Positions 16,420 to 26,166 of a stretch of DNA of 64,000 nt are shown piece by piece (position 1 is the first letter of the stretch; every line of letters starts with the position of its first letter). The stretch is taken from positions 186,001 through 250,000 of the forward strand of contig JADJCP010000003.1 of NCBI GenBank assembly GCA_016703155.1. Reading direction: 5' to 3'. The notes under the pieces are model-generated. The model was not told the origin of the DNA, did no database searches, and saw only the letters and a program-made list of their open reading frames with translations. This stretch comes from Hydrogenophilales bacterium (GTDB lineage: Bacteria; Pseudomonadota; Gammaproteobacteria; Burkholderiales; Thiobacillaceae). Both the position numbers and the translations under genes were made by a program.

Positions 16420-17928
16420 ATGACCGATTACCTGGAAAAAATACTGCTCGCCCGCGTCTACGATGTCGCCATCCAGTCACCCCTGGACGCGGCGCCGAAC
16501 CTGTCGCGGCGTCTGGGCCAGCATGTCTGGCTGAAGCGCGAGGACATGCAGCCGGTGTTTTCCTTCAAGCTGCGCGGCGCCTACAACAAGATGGCTGGCC
16601 TGACCCCGGCGCAACTGAAACGCGGCGTGGTCACCGCTTCGGCTGGCAATCACGCCCAGGGCGTGGCCCTGTCGGCGCAGGTCCTGGGCTGCGAGGCGAC
16701 CATCGTCATGCCGGCGACGACGCCGGCGATCAAGGTGGATGCCGTCGCCAAGCGCGGCGCGCAGGTCGTCCTGCACGGCGACTCGTATGACGATGCCTAC
16801 CGGCACGCTTTGGGCATTGCCAAGGCCGAAAAGAAGGCCTTTGTGCACCCCTACGATGATCCCGAGGTCATCGCCGGCCAGGGCACCATTGCCATGGAAC
16901 TGTTGCGCCAGGCCAAGTCGACGCCCACGGCGGTCTTCGTGCCGGTCGGCGGCGGCGGCCTGATCGCCGGCATCGGCGCCTATATCAAGCGCCTCAAGCC
17001 GGAGATCAAGGTGATCGGCGTCGAGCCGGAGGATGCCGACGCCATGGCCCGCTCGCTGTGCAAGAAGGAACGCATCGTCCTGCCCAACGTCGGCATCTTC
17101 GCCGATGGCGTCGCCGTGAAGCAGGTCGGCGAGGAAACCTTCCGCCTCTGCCGCGAATATGTCGACGAGATCATCCGGGTGGACAACGACGCCATCTGCG
17201 CGGCGATCAAGGATGTCTTCGAGGATACCCGCTCGATCCTCGAGCCGGCCGGGGCCCTTGGTGTCGCCGGCCTGAAGGTCTGGGCGGCGCGTGAGAAAGT
17301 GAAGAACAAGCATCTGGTGGCCATCGCCTCGGGCGCCAACATGAACTTCGACCGGCTGCGTTTCGTCGCCGAGCGCGCTGAACTGGGCGAACGGCGCGAG
17401 TCGGTTCTGGCCGTCGATATCCCGGAGAAACCGGGCAGCTTCAAGACCTTCTGCGCGCTGATCGGCGGGCGAGTGATCAGCGAATTCAACTATCGTTTTG
17501 CCGATCCCAAGGTGGCGCATGTCTTCGTTGGCTTGCAGGTGCATGACCGCGCCGAGGTCGAGAGGCTGGTTACCGCACTGCGCAAACACGAGATCCCTGT
17601 GCTCGACCTGACCGACAACGAGATGGCCAAACTGCATATCCGGCATCTGGTCGGCGGACGCGCGCCGAATGTTGAAAATGAGGTGATCTACCGGTTTGAG
17701 TTTCCCGAGCGGCCCGGCGCGCTGATGAAGTTCCTGAACAGCATGAGCCACGACTGGAACATCAGCCTGTTCCACTACCGCAATCATGGCGCCGACTATG
17801 GCCGGGTACTCTGCGGCATCCAGGTGCCGCCGCATGAAACCGAGGACTTCCAGAACTTCCTGGATGGCCTGGGTTATCGTTACTGGAACGAAAGCCGGAA
17901 TCCGGCCTACAAACTGTTTTTGAAATAG
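16420..17928 (+). CDS. ilvA: Threonine ammonia-lyase, biosynthetic
   Basis: PLP enzyme converting threonine to 2-oxobutanoate for isoleucine synthesis. The 502-residue protein is the long, feedback-regulated form: catalytic domain with the PLP lysine in FSFKLRGAYNKM and the glycine loop VGGGGL, then two ACT-like regulatory domains (from about residues 330 and 425; EKPGSFKTFCALIG and ERPGALMKFLNSM). The start at ATG 16420 gives the standard MTDYLEKILLARVYDVA beginning. Confidence 0.95.
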   Translation: MTDYLEKILLARVYDVAIQSPLDAAPNLSRRLGQHVWLKREDMQPVFSFKLRGAYNKMAGLTPAQLKRGVVTASAGNHAQGVALSAQVLGCEATIVMPATTPAIKVDAVAKRGAQVVLHGDSYDDAYRHALGIAKAEKKAFVHPYDDPEVIAGQGTIAMELLRQAKSTPTAVFVPVGGGGLIAGIGAYIKRLKPEIKVIGVEPEDADAMARSLCKKERIVLPNVGIFADGVAVKQVGEETFRLCREYVDEIIRVDNDAICAAIKDVFEDTRSILEPAGALGVAGLKVWAAREKVKNKHLVAIASGANMNFDRLRFVAERAELGERRESVLAVDIPEKPGSFKTFCALIGGRVISEFNYRFADPKVAHVFVGLQVHDRAEVERLVTALRKHEIPVLDLTDNEMAKLHIRHLVGGRAPNVENEVIYRFEFPERPGALMKFLNSMSHDWNISLFHYRNHGADYGRVLCGIQVPPHETEDFQNFLDGLGYRYWNESRNPAYKLFLK

Positions 17929-18013
17929 CCGCTGCCTACAGGTAGTGCCCTGGCCGCCCTGATCCCGCTCAGCAGGCGGAAACTACGACTCGATATATGG
18001 ATGGAGAGACCGA

Positions 18014-18857
18014 ATGAAGCCTAAGAAGGCCCTAGTCCTGGTGTCGGTGCTGGCGGCGATGTTCGCCGGCTGCGCCGAGAAGAAAAATGGCGAAGCCGTC
18101 GCCGTGAAGGTGAACGGCACGGCCATCGGCGCCGCCGAACTGGAAAGCAAGCTGAAGCAGTACAGCCACTTTCCGAGGAGCAGAAAAGAACGTCGCCGGC
18201 ACGCTGCTCAAGGCTACGGTCGATGCCGAACTCTTGCGCCAGGCCGCGCTTGCCGAGAAGCTGGATCAGGACGAATCCGTGCGTCTGAAGTTATTACAGA
18301 CGAACCGGATGATTCTCGCCAATGCCTATGTCGAAAAGCGCCGCGGCGAAGTCGTCAAGCCGAGCACGGCAGAGGTGAAGGCCTATTACGACAAACACCC
18401 GGAATTGTTTGCCGAGCGAAAAATCTACGAACTGACCGAATTGGTAATCCAGCCGAAACCAGCCAATGAGGCGGAAGTTCTCGCCAGGTTGGGCGATGGC
18501 AAGCAGTTCGACGAGTTTGGTCGTTGGCTGAACGAGAAGCGGATTCCACATGGCAGCCGCCCCCACACGGCCGCTCCGGACAATATGCCGGCGGATATCG
18601 CCAGCAAGTTGAGCAAGCTTGCGGTGGGTCAGGCTGCGGTCATCAGCAATGCCGAGCAGATCAGCATCCTGCGCATCAATGCCTTGCAGCCGCAGGCGGT
18701 TGCCTTGGAACAGGCGACCCCGGCCATCGAGAAGAAGTTGCTCGATGAGCGTATGACCAATGCGATGGAGAGTGCCCTGAAGTCCTTGCGCGACAAGGCC
18801 AAGCTGGAGTACATGCCACCCTATGGCGCGACCGAGCCAGTGGCGGCAAAGCAATAA
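18014..18857 (+). pseudogene. Lipoprotein PpiC/SurA-like peptidyl-prolyl isomerase, frameshifted
   Basis: The N-terminal frame (MKPKKALVLVSVLAAMFAGC) has a signal with lipobox FAGC and an N-terminal VNGTAI segment. It loses register near 18170-18190. The rest continues in another frame as EKNVAGTLLKATVDAELLRQAALAEKLD and runs to 18857. The C-terminal part is a parvulin-like domain (YYDKHPELFAERKIYELTELVI ... LAVGQAAVI) resembling EpsD-type PPIases. Net shift is +1 (or two single-base losses around TTT and AAAA tracts). It is convergent with the cytochrome gene of the Mtr locus; a role in cytochrome or barrel folding is only a guess. Confidence 0.65.
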
Positions 18858-18864
18858 GCCGTAG

Positions 18865-18894
18865 TCCGCCACCGGCAGCTTAGCCAGTGGCGGA
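18865..18894. terminator. Hairpin between convergent genes
   Basis: TCCGCCAC (18865-18872) and GTGGCGGA (18887-18894) form an 8-bp stem with a 14-base loop between the isomerase and the c-type cytochrome, which converge here. There is no T tract, so it may only be a partial terminator. Confidence 0.4.
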
Positions 18895-18907
18895 TCGATT
18901 GCCGTGA

Positions 18908-19549
18908 TTACTTGCTGGCGAGAAACTCGACCAAGGCCTTTACATCGTTCTGGCTGAGGGTCTTGCCGGCCTTGCGCATGGCGCACATGCCGTGATTCAC
19001 GCTGTCGCCACTGTATTTTTGCATCATGGCCATGAGGTATGCCGGTTTTTGCCCCGCTAGGCGCGGTATCGCCCGGGTTGCCTTCGTGCGCGGGCTTTTG
19101 CGCACATAGCCCCTGGCATCCGCGCCATGGCAGTCGACGCAGGCGATGCCATAGACACGCTCTGCTTTGTAGAGCTGCTCGCCCTTGGCCTTCAGCGTCA
19201 GGTCGGGGGATGTGATCGAGGGCGTTGTGTCGGGTTTCTGTTGCGCATAGTAGTTGGCGAGGATGACCAGTTCCTGCTGCTTGTGCAGCGATGTGATCAA
19301 TTCCATCGCGTCGCTTTCGCGCTTGTTTGCCTTGAACTGGGCCAGTGCTTTGTTCAGATAGGCCTCGTACTGGCCGGCGATATTCGGGAATTCCGGGCCG
19401 GGACTCTTGCCATCCACATAGTGACAGGCGCTGCATCGTTGGATATGGATGGAGTCGGGGGTGATGGCCCCTGAATCGGCATACGCTTGCTGGGAACAGG
19501 CCGCGGTCAATAGCAGGCCCAGGACTCTGATGCTAAAGGATGTTCTCAT
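18908..19549 (-). CDS. Diheme c4-like cytochrome c
   Basis: Periplasmic electron carrier. The 213-residue precursor has a Sec signal (cleavage around QAYADS) and two heme motifs, CSACH and CVDCH, each starting a cytochrome c domain, with candidate axial methionines in the MELITSL and MCAMRKAGKTLS regions. It lies downstream of the MtrB-type gene on the same strand and probably carries electrons between the inner membrane and the outer-membrane conduit; this is inferred from position. Confidence 0.85.
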   Translation of the reverse strand: MRTSFSIRVLGLLLTAACSQQAYADSGAITPDSIHIQRCSACHYVDGKSPGPEFPNIAGQYEAYLNKALAQFKANKRESDAMELITSLHKQQELVILANYYAQQKPDTTPSITSPDLTLKAKGEQLYKAERVYGIACVDCHGADARGYVRKSPRTKATRAIPRLAGQKPAYLMAMMQKYSGDSVNHGMCAMRKAGKTLSQNDVKALVEFLASK

Positions 19550-19630
19550 GCCACTGTCTCCTTGAATGGCGCTTGTTGGACACCGGTTTCATGTCGCCAC
19601 GGACCATCGCGGTCATGGTGGTGTGCCGAA

Positions 19631-21724
19631 TTACTTGAACTCGTAACGCAAGGCCAGCGTGACCAGATGGGTGTCCTCATCCTGAGGAGCCGCACCCAGG
19701 CCGAGCAAGCTCGATACGGCGTCGACGGCGCCAGTCTCGGACCAGTCGGACTCCTTGTAGCGCTCGTAGCGGTAGCCTGCGCGCAGTGACAGGTTGTCCT
19801 TCAGCTTGTAGACCCCATGCACGCCGATACCGGCCAGGGTGGCTCGCAACCTGGGCAGGTCGGTCGCATTGACGTATTGGATCTTGCCCGAATAATCGGC
19901 ATAGACGAGGTCGACGCCCACGTCCAGTTTCTTGGGTATGGCCACCCAGTTGAACGTCATGCCGAGCGTCTGGGTCAGGTTGCTGTCGGAGGCCAGCCAG
20001 GGCTCGTCGGCGGCGGGAACGGTGATCCAGGCACTGCCTGCCTGGTCGGAGTCGAGTCGCTCGTGGTTGTAATAGGCGGATGCCGTGAACTGATCGCTGA
20101 AGGCATAGGTGACGTTGACGTTCGAGGTTATGCCCGTGGCCTCGCGCAGACCCAGATACATAGTGCTGTAATCATCCTTGAGGTATTCCAGGTCCAGCCC
20201 CAGAGACAGCTTTTCGTTGGGCGTGAACGTCACTTCGACGCCGGCCTTGTTGCGGTCGCGGTCGGCCAGGTTGTGCACTCGCATCAGGCTATGTTCATCG
20301 GCTTGAGGCGTATAGGGCGAGGCATCGCGATTCGCGTGGGACATTTTCAGCGTGGCATCGACCGTATCGGCCGGGCGAATCTTGAAGCGTGCCCACAGGG
20401 TTGTGTCCTTGGTTTCCTCGACCTGCTGGTAAGTCCGGTCCATCCGGTCATGGTCAACGCCGGCGGAAAGATCGGACTCTCCCAGACGGTAGCCGACCTT
20501 GGCGCGCAGCAAGTGCTGCTCGAAGCTATACGGCCGGTTCTGGCGCAGTCCGCCGGACAGGGTGTCGGTAACCACGTAGTCATAGGTCTCGACGCTGGTC
20601 TTGTTGTCCCGGTCGCTGTAGGTGTAGCTCGCGTCGAGACGCAGCTTATCCGCCGGGCGTGAGTTGATTTCCAGCTTGGCCAGCGTCGTGTCGATCTCGC
20701 CGTCCAGACGGTTGGTCGGCAACGCGCTCCCGGCGATGGCCGGATTGACCGTGTAGGGCAGCAAGGCTTCATCCTGGGTCATGCGGCCGCGCGCGAATTT
20801 GGCGCCGAGCCGAGTCGTTTCGCTCAATTTATAGCCCAGCAAGGCACTGATCTGGTGAAACTCGTTATCCGGTGCGTCGGCCATTTGGCCGCTGGCTACA
20901 CCCGGTACGGTGGCATAGGGGTTGTCCCAGCCGATCTGCGCGAAGTCATTTTTGAACAGCGAGCCGTCGTAGGCCAGACGCGCCTGCAGGCGTGGGCCCA
21001 TGTAGCCCATGGACAAGCCGAAGTCATCGGTCTGTGTGCTGATCCGTACCGGCAGGATGACGCTCTGGTTGAAGTAGACGGTGGCACCCATGTCTTTGAC
21101 GCCATCCTTTTCCTCGCGCCGGAAATGTCCGGCGAGTTCCCAATTCTTACCCGGAATGAATGCGAACTTGACGCCGAGTCGGTCACGCTCGGTCTTCAGG
21201 GGGGTTCTCGCCAAATCGTTGGCCAAGGTGGGCATGGTCGTCGTCGAACTGCCCGGTATCCAGCCTGCCGGCAAGCCCAGCATGCCATCCCCTTCGGCCC
21301 TGAACGGGCTACGGGTATCCGACTCGCGGAAATTCGGGATCTGGTCGTACTCGAGGGCGACGTCGTACTTGCCCTGGCGACCGGCCTCCAGTACCAGATC
21401 GCGCGATTCCAGGCCGAGATCCTCGACCCGGACGTCCAGGAAGCCGCCGTTGTCCTTGCCGCGATAGCGGTAGGCGCCGCTGGCATTGATCAGGCCGCCG
21501 TTGTCCTGGTAGCCGGTATATCGGCCGAAGCGATAGGACGCGTCGCTTTGCATGCCGAGGCCGCCCTCGATCCAGCCGGATTTGCCGCTGGTGTCCGGGC
21601 AGTCCTCGCAGGCCTTCGCGGCATCGGCGTCGTCTTTTTGGGCGGCGCCCGCGACCATCGGGAAGAGTTGCAGTAACGCTGCGGCAAGCACGGCGTAGCG
21701 CATGGGGAATTTATGGTCTGTCAT
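19631..21724 (-). CDS. MtrB/PioB family decaheme-associated outer membrane protein
   Basis: Large outer-membrane beta-barrel that sheathes an MtrA-type decaheme cytochrome so that electrons cross the outer membrane. The 697-residue precursor has a signal peptide and, just after it, the CXXC pair CEDC (Cys39, Cys42) that is conserved in functional MtrB proteins. The rest is alternating aromatic beta-strand sequence (GGLGMQSDASYRFGRYTGYQDNGG) ending ...THLVTLALRYEFK with a terminal aromatic residue as expected for Bam substrates. ATG 21724 is used; MRYAV at 21703 is an alternative start. Confidence 0.92.
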   Translation of the reverse strand: MTDHKFPMRYAVLAAALLQLFPMVAGAAQKDDADAAKACEDCPDTSGKSGWIEGGLGMQSDASYRFGRYTGYQDNGGLINASGAYRYRGKDNGGFLDVRVEDLGLESRDLVLEAGRQGKYDVALEYDQIPNFRESDTRSPFRAEGDGMLGLPAGWIPGSSTTTMPTLANDLARTPLKTERDRLGVKFAFIPGKNWELAGHFRREEKDGVKDMGATVYFNQSVILPVRISTQTDDFGLSMGYMGPRLQARLAYDGSLFKNDFAQIGWDNPYATVPGVASGQMADAPDNEFHQISALLGYKLSETTRLGAKFARGRMTQDEALLPYTVNPAIAGSALPTNRLDGEIDTTLAKLEINSRPADKLRLDASYTYSDRDNKTSVETYDYVVTDTLSGGLRQNRPYSFEQHLLRAKVGYRLGESDLSAGVDHDRMDRTYQQVEETKDTTLWARFKIRPADTVDATLKMSHANRDASPYTPQADEHSLMRVHNLADRDRNKAGVEVTFTPNEKLSLGLDLEYLKDDYSTMYLGLREATGITSNVNVTYAFSDQFTASAYYNHERLDSDQAGSAWITVPAADEPWLASDSNLTQTLGMTFNWVAIPKKLDVGVDLVYADYSGKIQYVNATDLPRLRATLAGIGVHGVYKLKDNLSLRAGYRYERYKESDWSETGAVDAVSSLLGLGAAPQDEDTHLVTLALRYEFK

Positions 21725-21772
21725 GTTCTTTACCCTTGTCTCAGTAGGTAAGCGCGTTCATCGTGGCGCCGT

Positions 21773-22804
21773 TCAACGCAACTGGGTGACACCGGAGGGG
21801 TGGTTCGACCCGTGTACCTGCGAGTGGCAATTCGCACAGCCCTTGGCGCCCAGGAAGGCGCTGCCGGCCAGCGTGCCGCCGTCATAACGGCCACTCGGGT
21901 GGCCGGCGGGGGAATGGCACTCCTGGCACAGCAGGGGGGCACGCTTCTTCAGCAGGGCGGCGTGGTTCGAGCCATGCGGCGTATGGCAGAGATTGCAGTC
22001 CTCGGCGGCGGGTGCGTGCTCCCACAGGAACGGGCCACGCTTTTCCGCATGGCAGGAGGTGCACTTCTCGCGCGCCGTGGCCTTGATGAGTGCACCGGTA
22101 CCCTTCTCGCCATGGACATCATGGCACTCGGTGCAGCCCATCTGGCCTTCGCGTACCGGGTGGTGCGAGGCCTGCTGGAATTTGGCCTGCTCCTTGGCGT
22201 GGCAGTCGAAGCAGACCCTGGATTGTGTCTGCCGGGCCAGGACCGGATCCTTGGCGGTGTGAACCTTGTGGCAGGAAGCGCAGGCGACCTGGCTGAATTC
22301 ATGGCTGCTGCCTTTCCAGGCGATGCGCTGATGGGTCTGGTGGCAGGTCAGGCATTTTTCGTTCTGATCCTTCACCGGGGTCCAGACGTTCTTGCCGAAG
22401 TTGATGATATTGCCGGCGCGCTTGTCGACCTTCTTGGCTTTGGCATGCGTCCCGCCCGCACCGTGGCAGCTTTCGCACTGCTTGTTGTCGTGCCCGAACG
22501 GGGTACGTGCGTCGGCCTTGACCGCGTGCTTGGTCTTGAACATCGGGAAGACCGGGTATTCATTCTCTTCATCGTGACAGGAGACGCAGGTTTCCACGCC
22601 GTCCTTGCTGAAAGGCGAGTCGCGCAACTTAAGCGCGGCGGCCTCGTTCTCATCCGCCGTCTTGCGCGACGCGGCTATGGCTGTTTTTCCGTCCTTGTCA
22701 TCCTTGTCTTTCGCCGTGGCTGGCGTAGCGCCCAGCATGCTCAGCGAGATGAGGAGGGCAAGCCATCCGGTCCGATGTTGCTTGATTGTTTCGAACATTC
22801 GCAT
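21773..22804 (-). CDS. MtrA/DmsE family decaheme c-type cytochrome
   Basis: Periplasmic decaheme wire that plugs into the MtrB barrel. The 343-residue precursor has a signal peptide (cleavage near TPATAKD) and exactly ten CXXCH motifs: CVSCH, CESCH, CLTCH, CASCH, CFDCH, CTECH, CTSCH, CNLCH, CQECH and CANCH. Length and heme count match MtrA, PioA and DmsE. It precedes the MtrB-type gene by 48 bases on the same strand and appears to have its own promoter, since a terminator separates it from the upstream surface cytochrome gene. Confidence 0.93.
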   Translation of the reverse strand: MRMFETIKQHRTGWLALLISLSMLGATPATAKDKDDKDGKTAIAASRKTADENEAAALKLRDSPFSKDGVETCVSCHDEENEYPVFPMFKTKHAVKADARTPFGHDNKQCESCHGAGGTHAKAKKVDKRAGNIINFGKNVWTPVKDQNEKCLTCHQTHQRIAWKGSSHEFSQVACASCHKVHTAKDPVLARQTQSRVCFDCHAKEQAKFQQASHHPVREGQMGCTECHDVHGEKGTGALIKATAREKCTSCHAEKRGPFLWEHAPAAEDCNLCHTPHGSNHAALLKKRAPLLCQECHSPAGHPSGRYDGGTLAGSAFLGAKGCANCHSQVHGSNHPSGVTQLR

Positions 22805-22919
22805 ATCCCGTTCCTTAGCTCAAAAATCCCATTTCAGTTCATCGCCAATCGACCGCGATCGCACATGCCATCAACTGAGATGGGGCTCTCTGCTCATCAC
22901 TAGCTCAATTCGCTGCTTG

Positions 22920-22948
22920 AATATAAGTCACAGTAACTCATATTAAAA
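22920..22948 (-). promoter_or_regulatory. Possible activator-dependent promoter of the mtrA-mtrB-type genes
   Basis: On the minus strand, TTTTAA and TATATT are separated by 17 bases (plus-strand 22943-22948 and 22920-22925). The -35 is poor. The spacer beside the -10 contains the dyad AGTCACAGTAACT (plus strand 22926-22938), which could bind a regulator. The leader to ATG 22804 would be about 110 bases. Confidence 0.35.
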
Positions 22949-22964
22949 GACAGCTCTACAAAGC

Positions 22965-22994
22965 CAAAAAGGGAGAGCCATTTCTGGCCCTCCC
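22965..22994 (-). terminator. Rho-independent terminator after the surface cytochrome gene
   Basis: Read on the minus strand, GGGAGGGCCA, loop GAAA, TGGCTCTCCC (nine of ten pairs) is followed by TTTTT. It lies about 20 bases past the stop at 23014 and separates this gene from the MtrA-type gene, so transcription is not simply continuous through the whole conduit cluster. Confidence 0.85.
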
Positions 22995-23013
22995 CTGCAC
23001 TGAGTTTCAGCGA

Positions 23014-24519
23014 TCAGTCGACGTTTTGCGTCGCGATCTTGTGGACCGTGTCGACACCGACGAATCCGCCTGGCGCATGGCAACCGTCGCACTCCTCGAA
23101 GGTCTCGTTGTTGAGGAACTGGCCTTGGGTCTTGCCGCCGAAGGTGCCGCCACCGACCGTGGTGACGTGGTTGACGACGCCGAGCGTGTCATGACACGCC
23201 GTGCAACTGGCCGCCTTGGGTGAAATCACCGGGAGTTTCAGCGGATCGACCACGCCATCGGTAAGCACCAGTGCTCTCAACAAGTTGTTCTCGTTGTAAC
23301 GTGTGCTTGCCGGATCGGCGGTGGTGCTCGTGCTCAGCATCACCGAACCAATCGTGCCGCGGTCGTTCTGGTATGAGTCGTTCACATGGCAGGTGTTGCA
23401 ATCCGACAGGATGCCAGGGTAAGCCACTTCCGCCGTGAAGTTCTCGGGCTCGGTCATGCCGTTCGCGGCGGTTGCACGCGGGCCATGGACGAAGTCGTAC
23501 TGTGCCCGGGCGCCACCGTGAATGCCGTGAATCATGCGCTTCAGGTGGTGCGACATATTCATTGTGTTGCCGGTGGCGGCGCCGCCAAGGACGCTGGCCG
23601 GGAACTTGAAGTCGTCATGCATCACCGTGTACTGACCGGCTCTACCGGCATCATGGCAAAGCCCACCGCACGACTCGATGGTGTTACGCGCGCCACTGTG
23701 GAAGGCATTGTTCAACTCGTTGGAGCCGGATGCCGTACCCAACAGACCGTGACAGGCGTTGCACTTCTCGTTCGAGACGATTTCCTTGCGCGGCGTCAGT
23801 GCCCCGGAGATCGCGAAGTCCTTGAAGGTGTTCATCATGGACACGTTGATCAGTACCTGGGGTGCTTTCGGTGTGCGCGTCACGACATCCAGTTCGGCCT
23901 CTTTAGCCTGGCCGACGCTCATCACACGACCGGTACCCTTGGCACTCATCTGCGCGGTATCCGCGGGGATGGTGATGTCCAGGGTGTAGACGTTGCTGCC
24001 GTCGTTCGTGCCCGTATAGGCCTTGGCATTGGCGCCACTGCCGCCGTTGTTGTAGCTGGAGAACTCAGTCACGGCTGTGGTCTGACCCGGGATGTTGTTG
24101 TAGGCCACATACATCGTCAGGTTGCCAAAGCGGTTGCTGGTGGTGCAGGCGCCTGTGCAGTCCGAGGTCAGGTTCCATTTGGCGTTGCCGTTGGTGGTGT
24201 CGTCGACGTGGTACTTCACGGTCACTTTACGCGTGGCGGCGTTGTACGTTGAACTGTCGATGACCACCTTGTACTTGGCCGCGTTTTCCTCGTTCTGGTT
24301 CCAGTGCATCTGCTCCGCGCTCCAGGTTTTGCTGGCGCCGTGACAGCTCGTGCAGTTGTTGTCGATGGTCGCCGCGCTCGTGCCCAGTTTCAGTGTGGTC
24401 ACATGCAGGTTGTGCCAGTCGGAAGCCGCGTCGGAGGTATGGCAGGTCAGGCAGGCCTCCTTGCTGGGTTTGCTCTTCCAGTTGTCACCCTGCGGGGTGG
24501 CGGCGTTGGCGCCGGTGTG
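23014..24519 (-). pseudogene. OmcA/MtrC-type decaheme surface cytochrome, C-terminal fragment (split by IS21)
   Basis: Contains residues 327-827 of the interrupted cytochrome. It begins with the histidine of the third heme motif (HTGANAA after the insertion point) and then has CLTCH, CTSCH, CNACH, an unusual CX3CH motif CGGLCH, CNTCH, CTACH and CDGCH. A beta-rich domain (about 24350-23850) separates the two heme groups, as in OmcA/MtrC proteins. As the sequence stands, this part lacks a signal peptide, so any product would not be exported. The longest ATG-started piece begins at 24402. Confidence 0.9.
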
Positions 24520-24529
24520 GCACTTGGTG
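24520..24529. repeat. Target-site duplication, left copy
   Basis: GCACTTGGTG occurs directly left of the element and again at 27099-27108. If the element is taken to start with TGTG, the duplication would be 8 bp, within the usual IS21 range. Confidence 0.85.
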
Positions 24530-24603
24530 TGTTGGCGCCGACCGAGAATTGAGCCACTTATGAAGTTCTGCCGATCCTGAATTGAGCCGGGTGTTCAACC
24601 TAT

Positions 24604-24624
24604 CCTGCTGAATTATTCAGCAGG
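24604..24624 (+). promoter_or_regulatory. Perfect 9-bp hairpin in the istA leader
   Basis: CCTGCTGAA, loop TTA, TTCAGCAGG. It ends six bases before the AGGAG ribosome-binding site of istA (24630-24634). It could limit istA translation from read-through transcripts; that role is inference. Confidence 0.5.
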
Positions 24625-24642
24625 AGATCAGGAGTGATCACC

Positions 24643-26166
24643 ATGGCCATGATTGGCAAGGTAAGGCGGATGTTTCACCGCCAGAACAAGTCTGTACGAG
24701 AGATCTCTCGCATCACCAGTCTGTCGCGCAATACGATCAGCAAATGGCTGGAAGCCCCGCTGGAAGGCGAACCGAAGAGCCGCCCACGGCCACCCCAGGC
24801 CGGCAAGCTGACCGCCTACCACAAGGCCCTACAGCAAGCGCTTGCGACCGACGCACATCGACCGAAGAAGGAACGACGTACGGCGCTCGCCCTGTTCGCC
24901 GAGATCCAGGCGGCGGGCTACACGGGGGGATACTCACGGGTCACCGACTACGTCCGCGCCTGGCGCCAGGGTGAAGGTCAGGGGGCCGCCACCAAGGCAT
25001 TTGTGCCGCTGAGCTTCGAATTGGGCGAAGCCTTCCAGTTCGACTGGAGCGAAGAAGGCTTGGTGGTGGGCGGCATCTATTACCGTCTCCAGGTCTCGCA
25101 CATGAAGCTGTGTGCCAGTCGGGCCTTCTGGCTGGTGGCCTACCCTAGCCAAGGACACGAGATGCTGTTCGATGCCCATACCCGTTCCTTTGCGGCGCTC
25201 GGGGGTCGCCCGCCGGGGCATCTACGACAACATGAAGACCGCGGTGGACAAGGTCAAGAAGGGCAAGGGCCGTATCGTCAACGCCCGTTTCGCCGTGATG
25301 TGCGCGCACTACCTGTTTGATGCCGACTTCTGCAACGTCGCCTCGGGTTGGGAGAAAGGCGTCGTCGAGAAGAACGTGCAGGACAGCCGGCGGCGCATCT
25401 GGATCGACGCCGCCAAGCTGCGCTTTGGCTCGTTCGCCGAACTGAATGCCTGGCTGGGGGAGCGGTGTCGGGCCTTATGGTCCGAGCTCCGTCATCCACA
25501 GCATGACCAGTTCAGCGTGGCCGAGATGCTGGAGCATGAGCACGCGCACTTGATGCCGATGCCCGTGCCGTTTGATGGCTATGTGGAGAGTCCGTCCAGG
25601 GTATCGAGCACCTGCCTGGTGTCGGTATCCCGCAACCGCTATTCGGTGCCCTGCGAGCTGGCGGGTCAGCGGGTCAGCACGCGGTTGTATCCAGGCCGGG
25701 TCGTCGTCGTGGCGAGCGATGCCATCGTCGCCAGCCACGAACGTCACAGCGAACGCGGCCAGGTCCGCTATGACTGGCAGCACTACATTCCCCTCCTGCA
25801 GAGGAAGCCCGGTGCCCTACGCAACGGCGCGCCGTTTGCCGATCTACCGGCACCATTGCAGCAACTGCGCCGAGGCTTGCTGCGCGAACCCGGCGGCGAC
25901 CGGGTCATGGCGCAGGTGTTGTCCATCGTCTCCAAGGCCGGACTGGATGCCGTGTTGGTGGCGGTGGAACTGGCCTGGAGAGTTCGCCGCCCTCCGGCCG
26001 GGTAAGCGTCGAGCATGTGATCAACGTCCTGAGTCGGCTGAATGCACCGCCGGTGCCAGAGACCGTGGAGACGACCTTGAAGGTCGCCACCCCGCCGATC
26101 GCCGACCCGAAGCGTTACGACCGCCTCCGCGGACAGGATCTCCCCGAGGAAATCGACCATGCGTGA
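24643..26166 (+). pseudogene. istA: IS21 transposase IstA, two compensating frameshifts
   Basis: DDE integrase of the IS21 element. It starts MAMIGKVRRMFHRQNKSV with an N-terminal helix-turn-helix (VREISRITSLSRNTISKWL), AGGAG eight bases upstream. The core begins with FQFDWSEE. At GGGGG 25201-25205 one extra base shifts the frame; sequence continues as GVARRGIYDNMKTAVDKV through KGVVEKNVQDSRRRIW. A second, opposite shift near 25974 returns to the first frame, ending EEIDHA at 26166. The total length of 508 codons is normal, so two homopolymer errors are likelier than real decay. Confidence 0.85.

Noticed and set aside
25190..25980. Programmed frameshifting in istA
   Set aside because: IS21 elements are not known to need it, the slip sites are simple G and C runs, and two opposite shifts restore the original frame, which fits sequencing error better.
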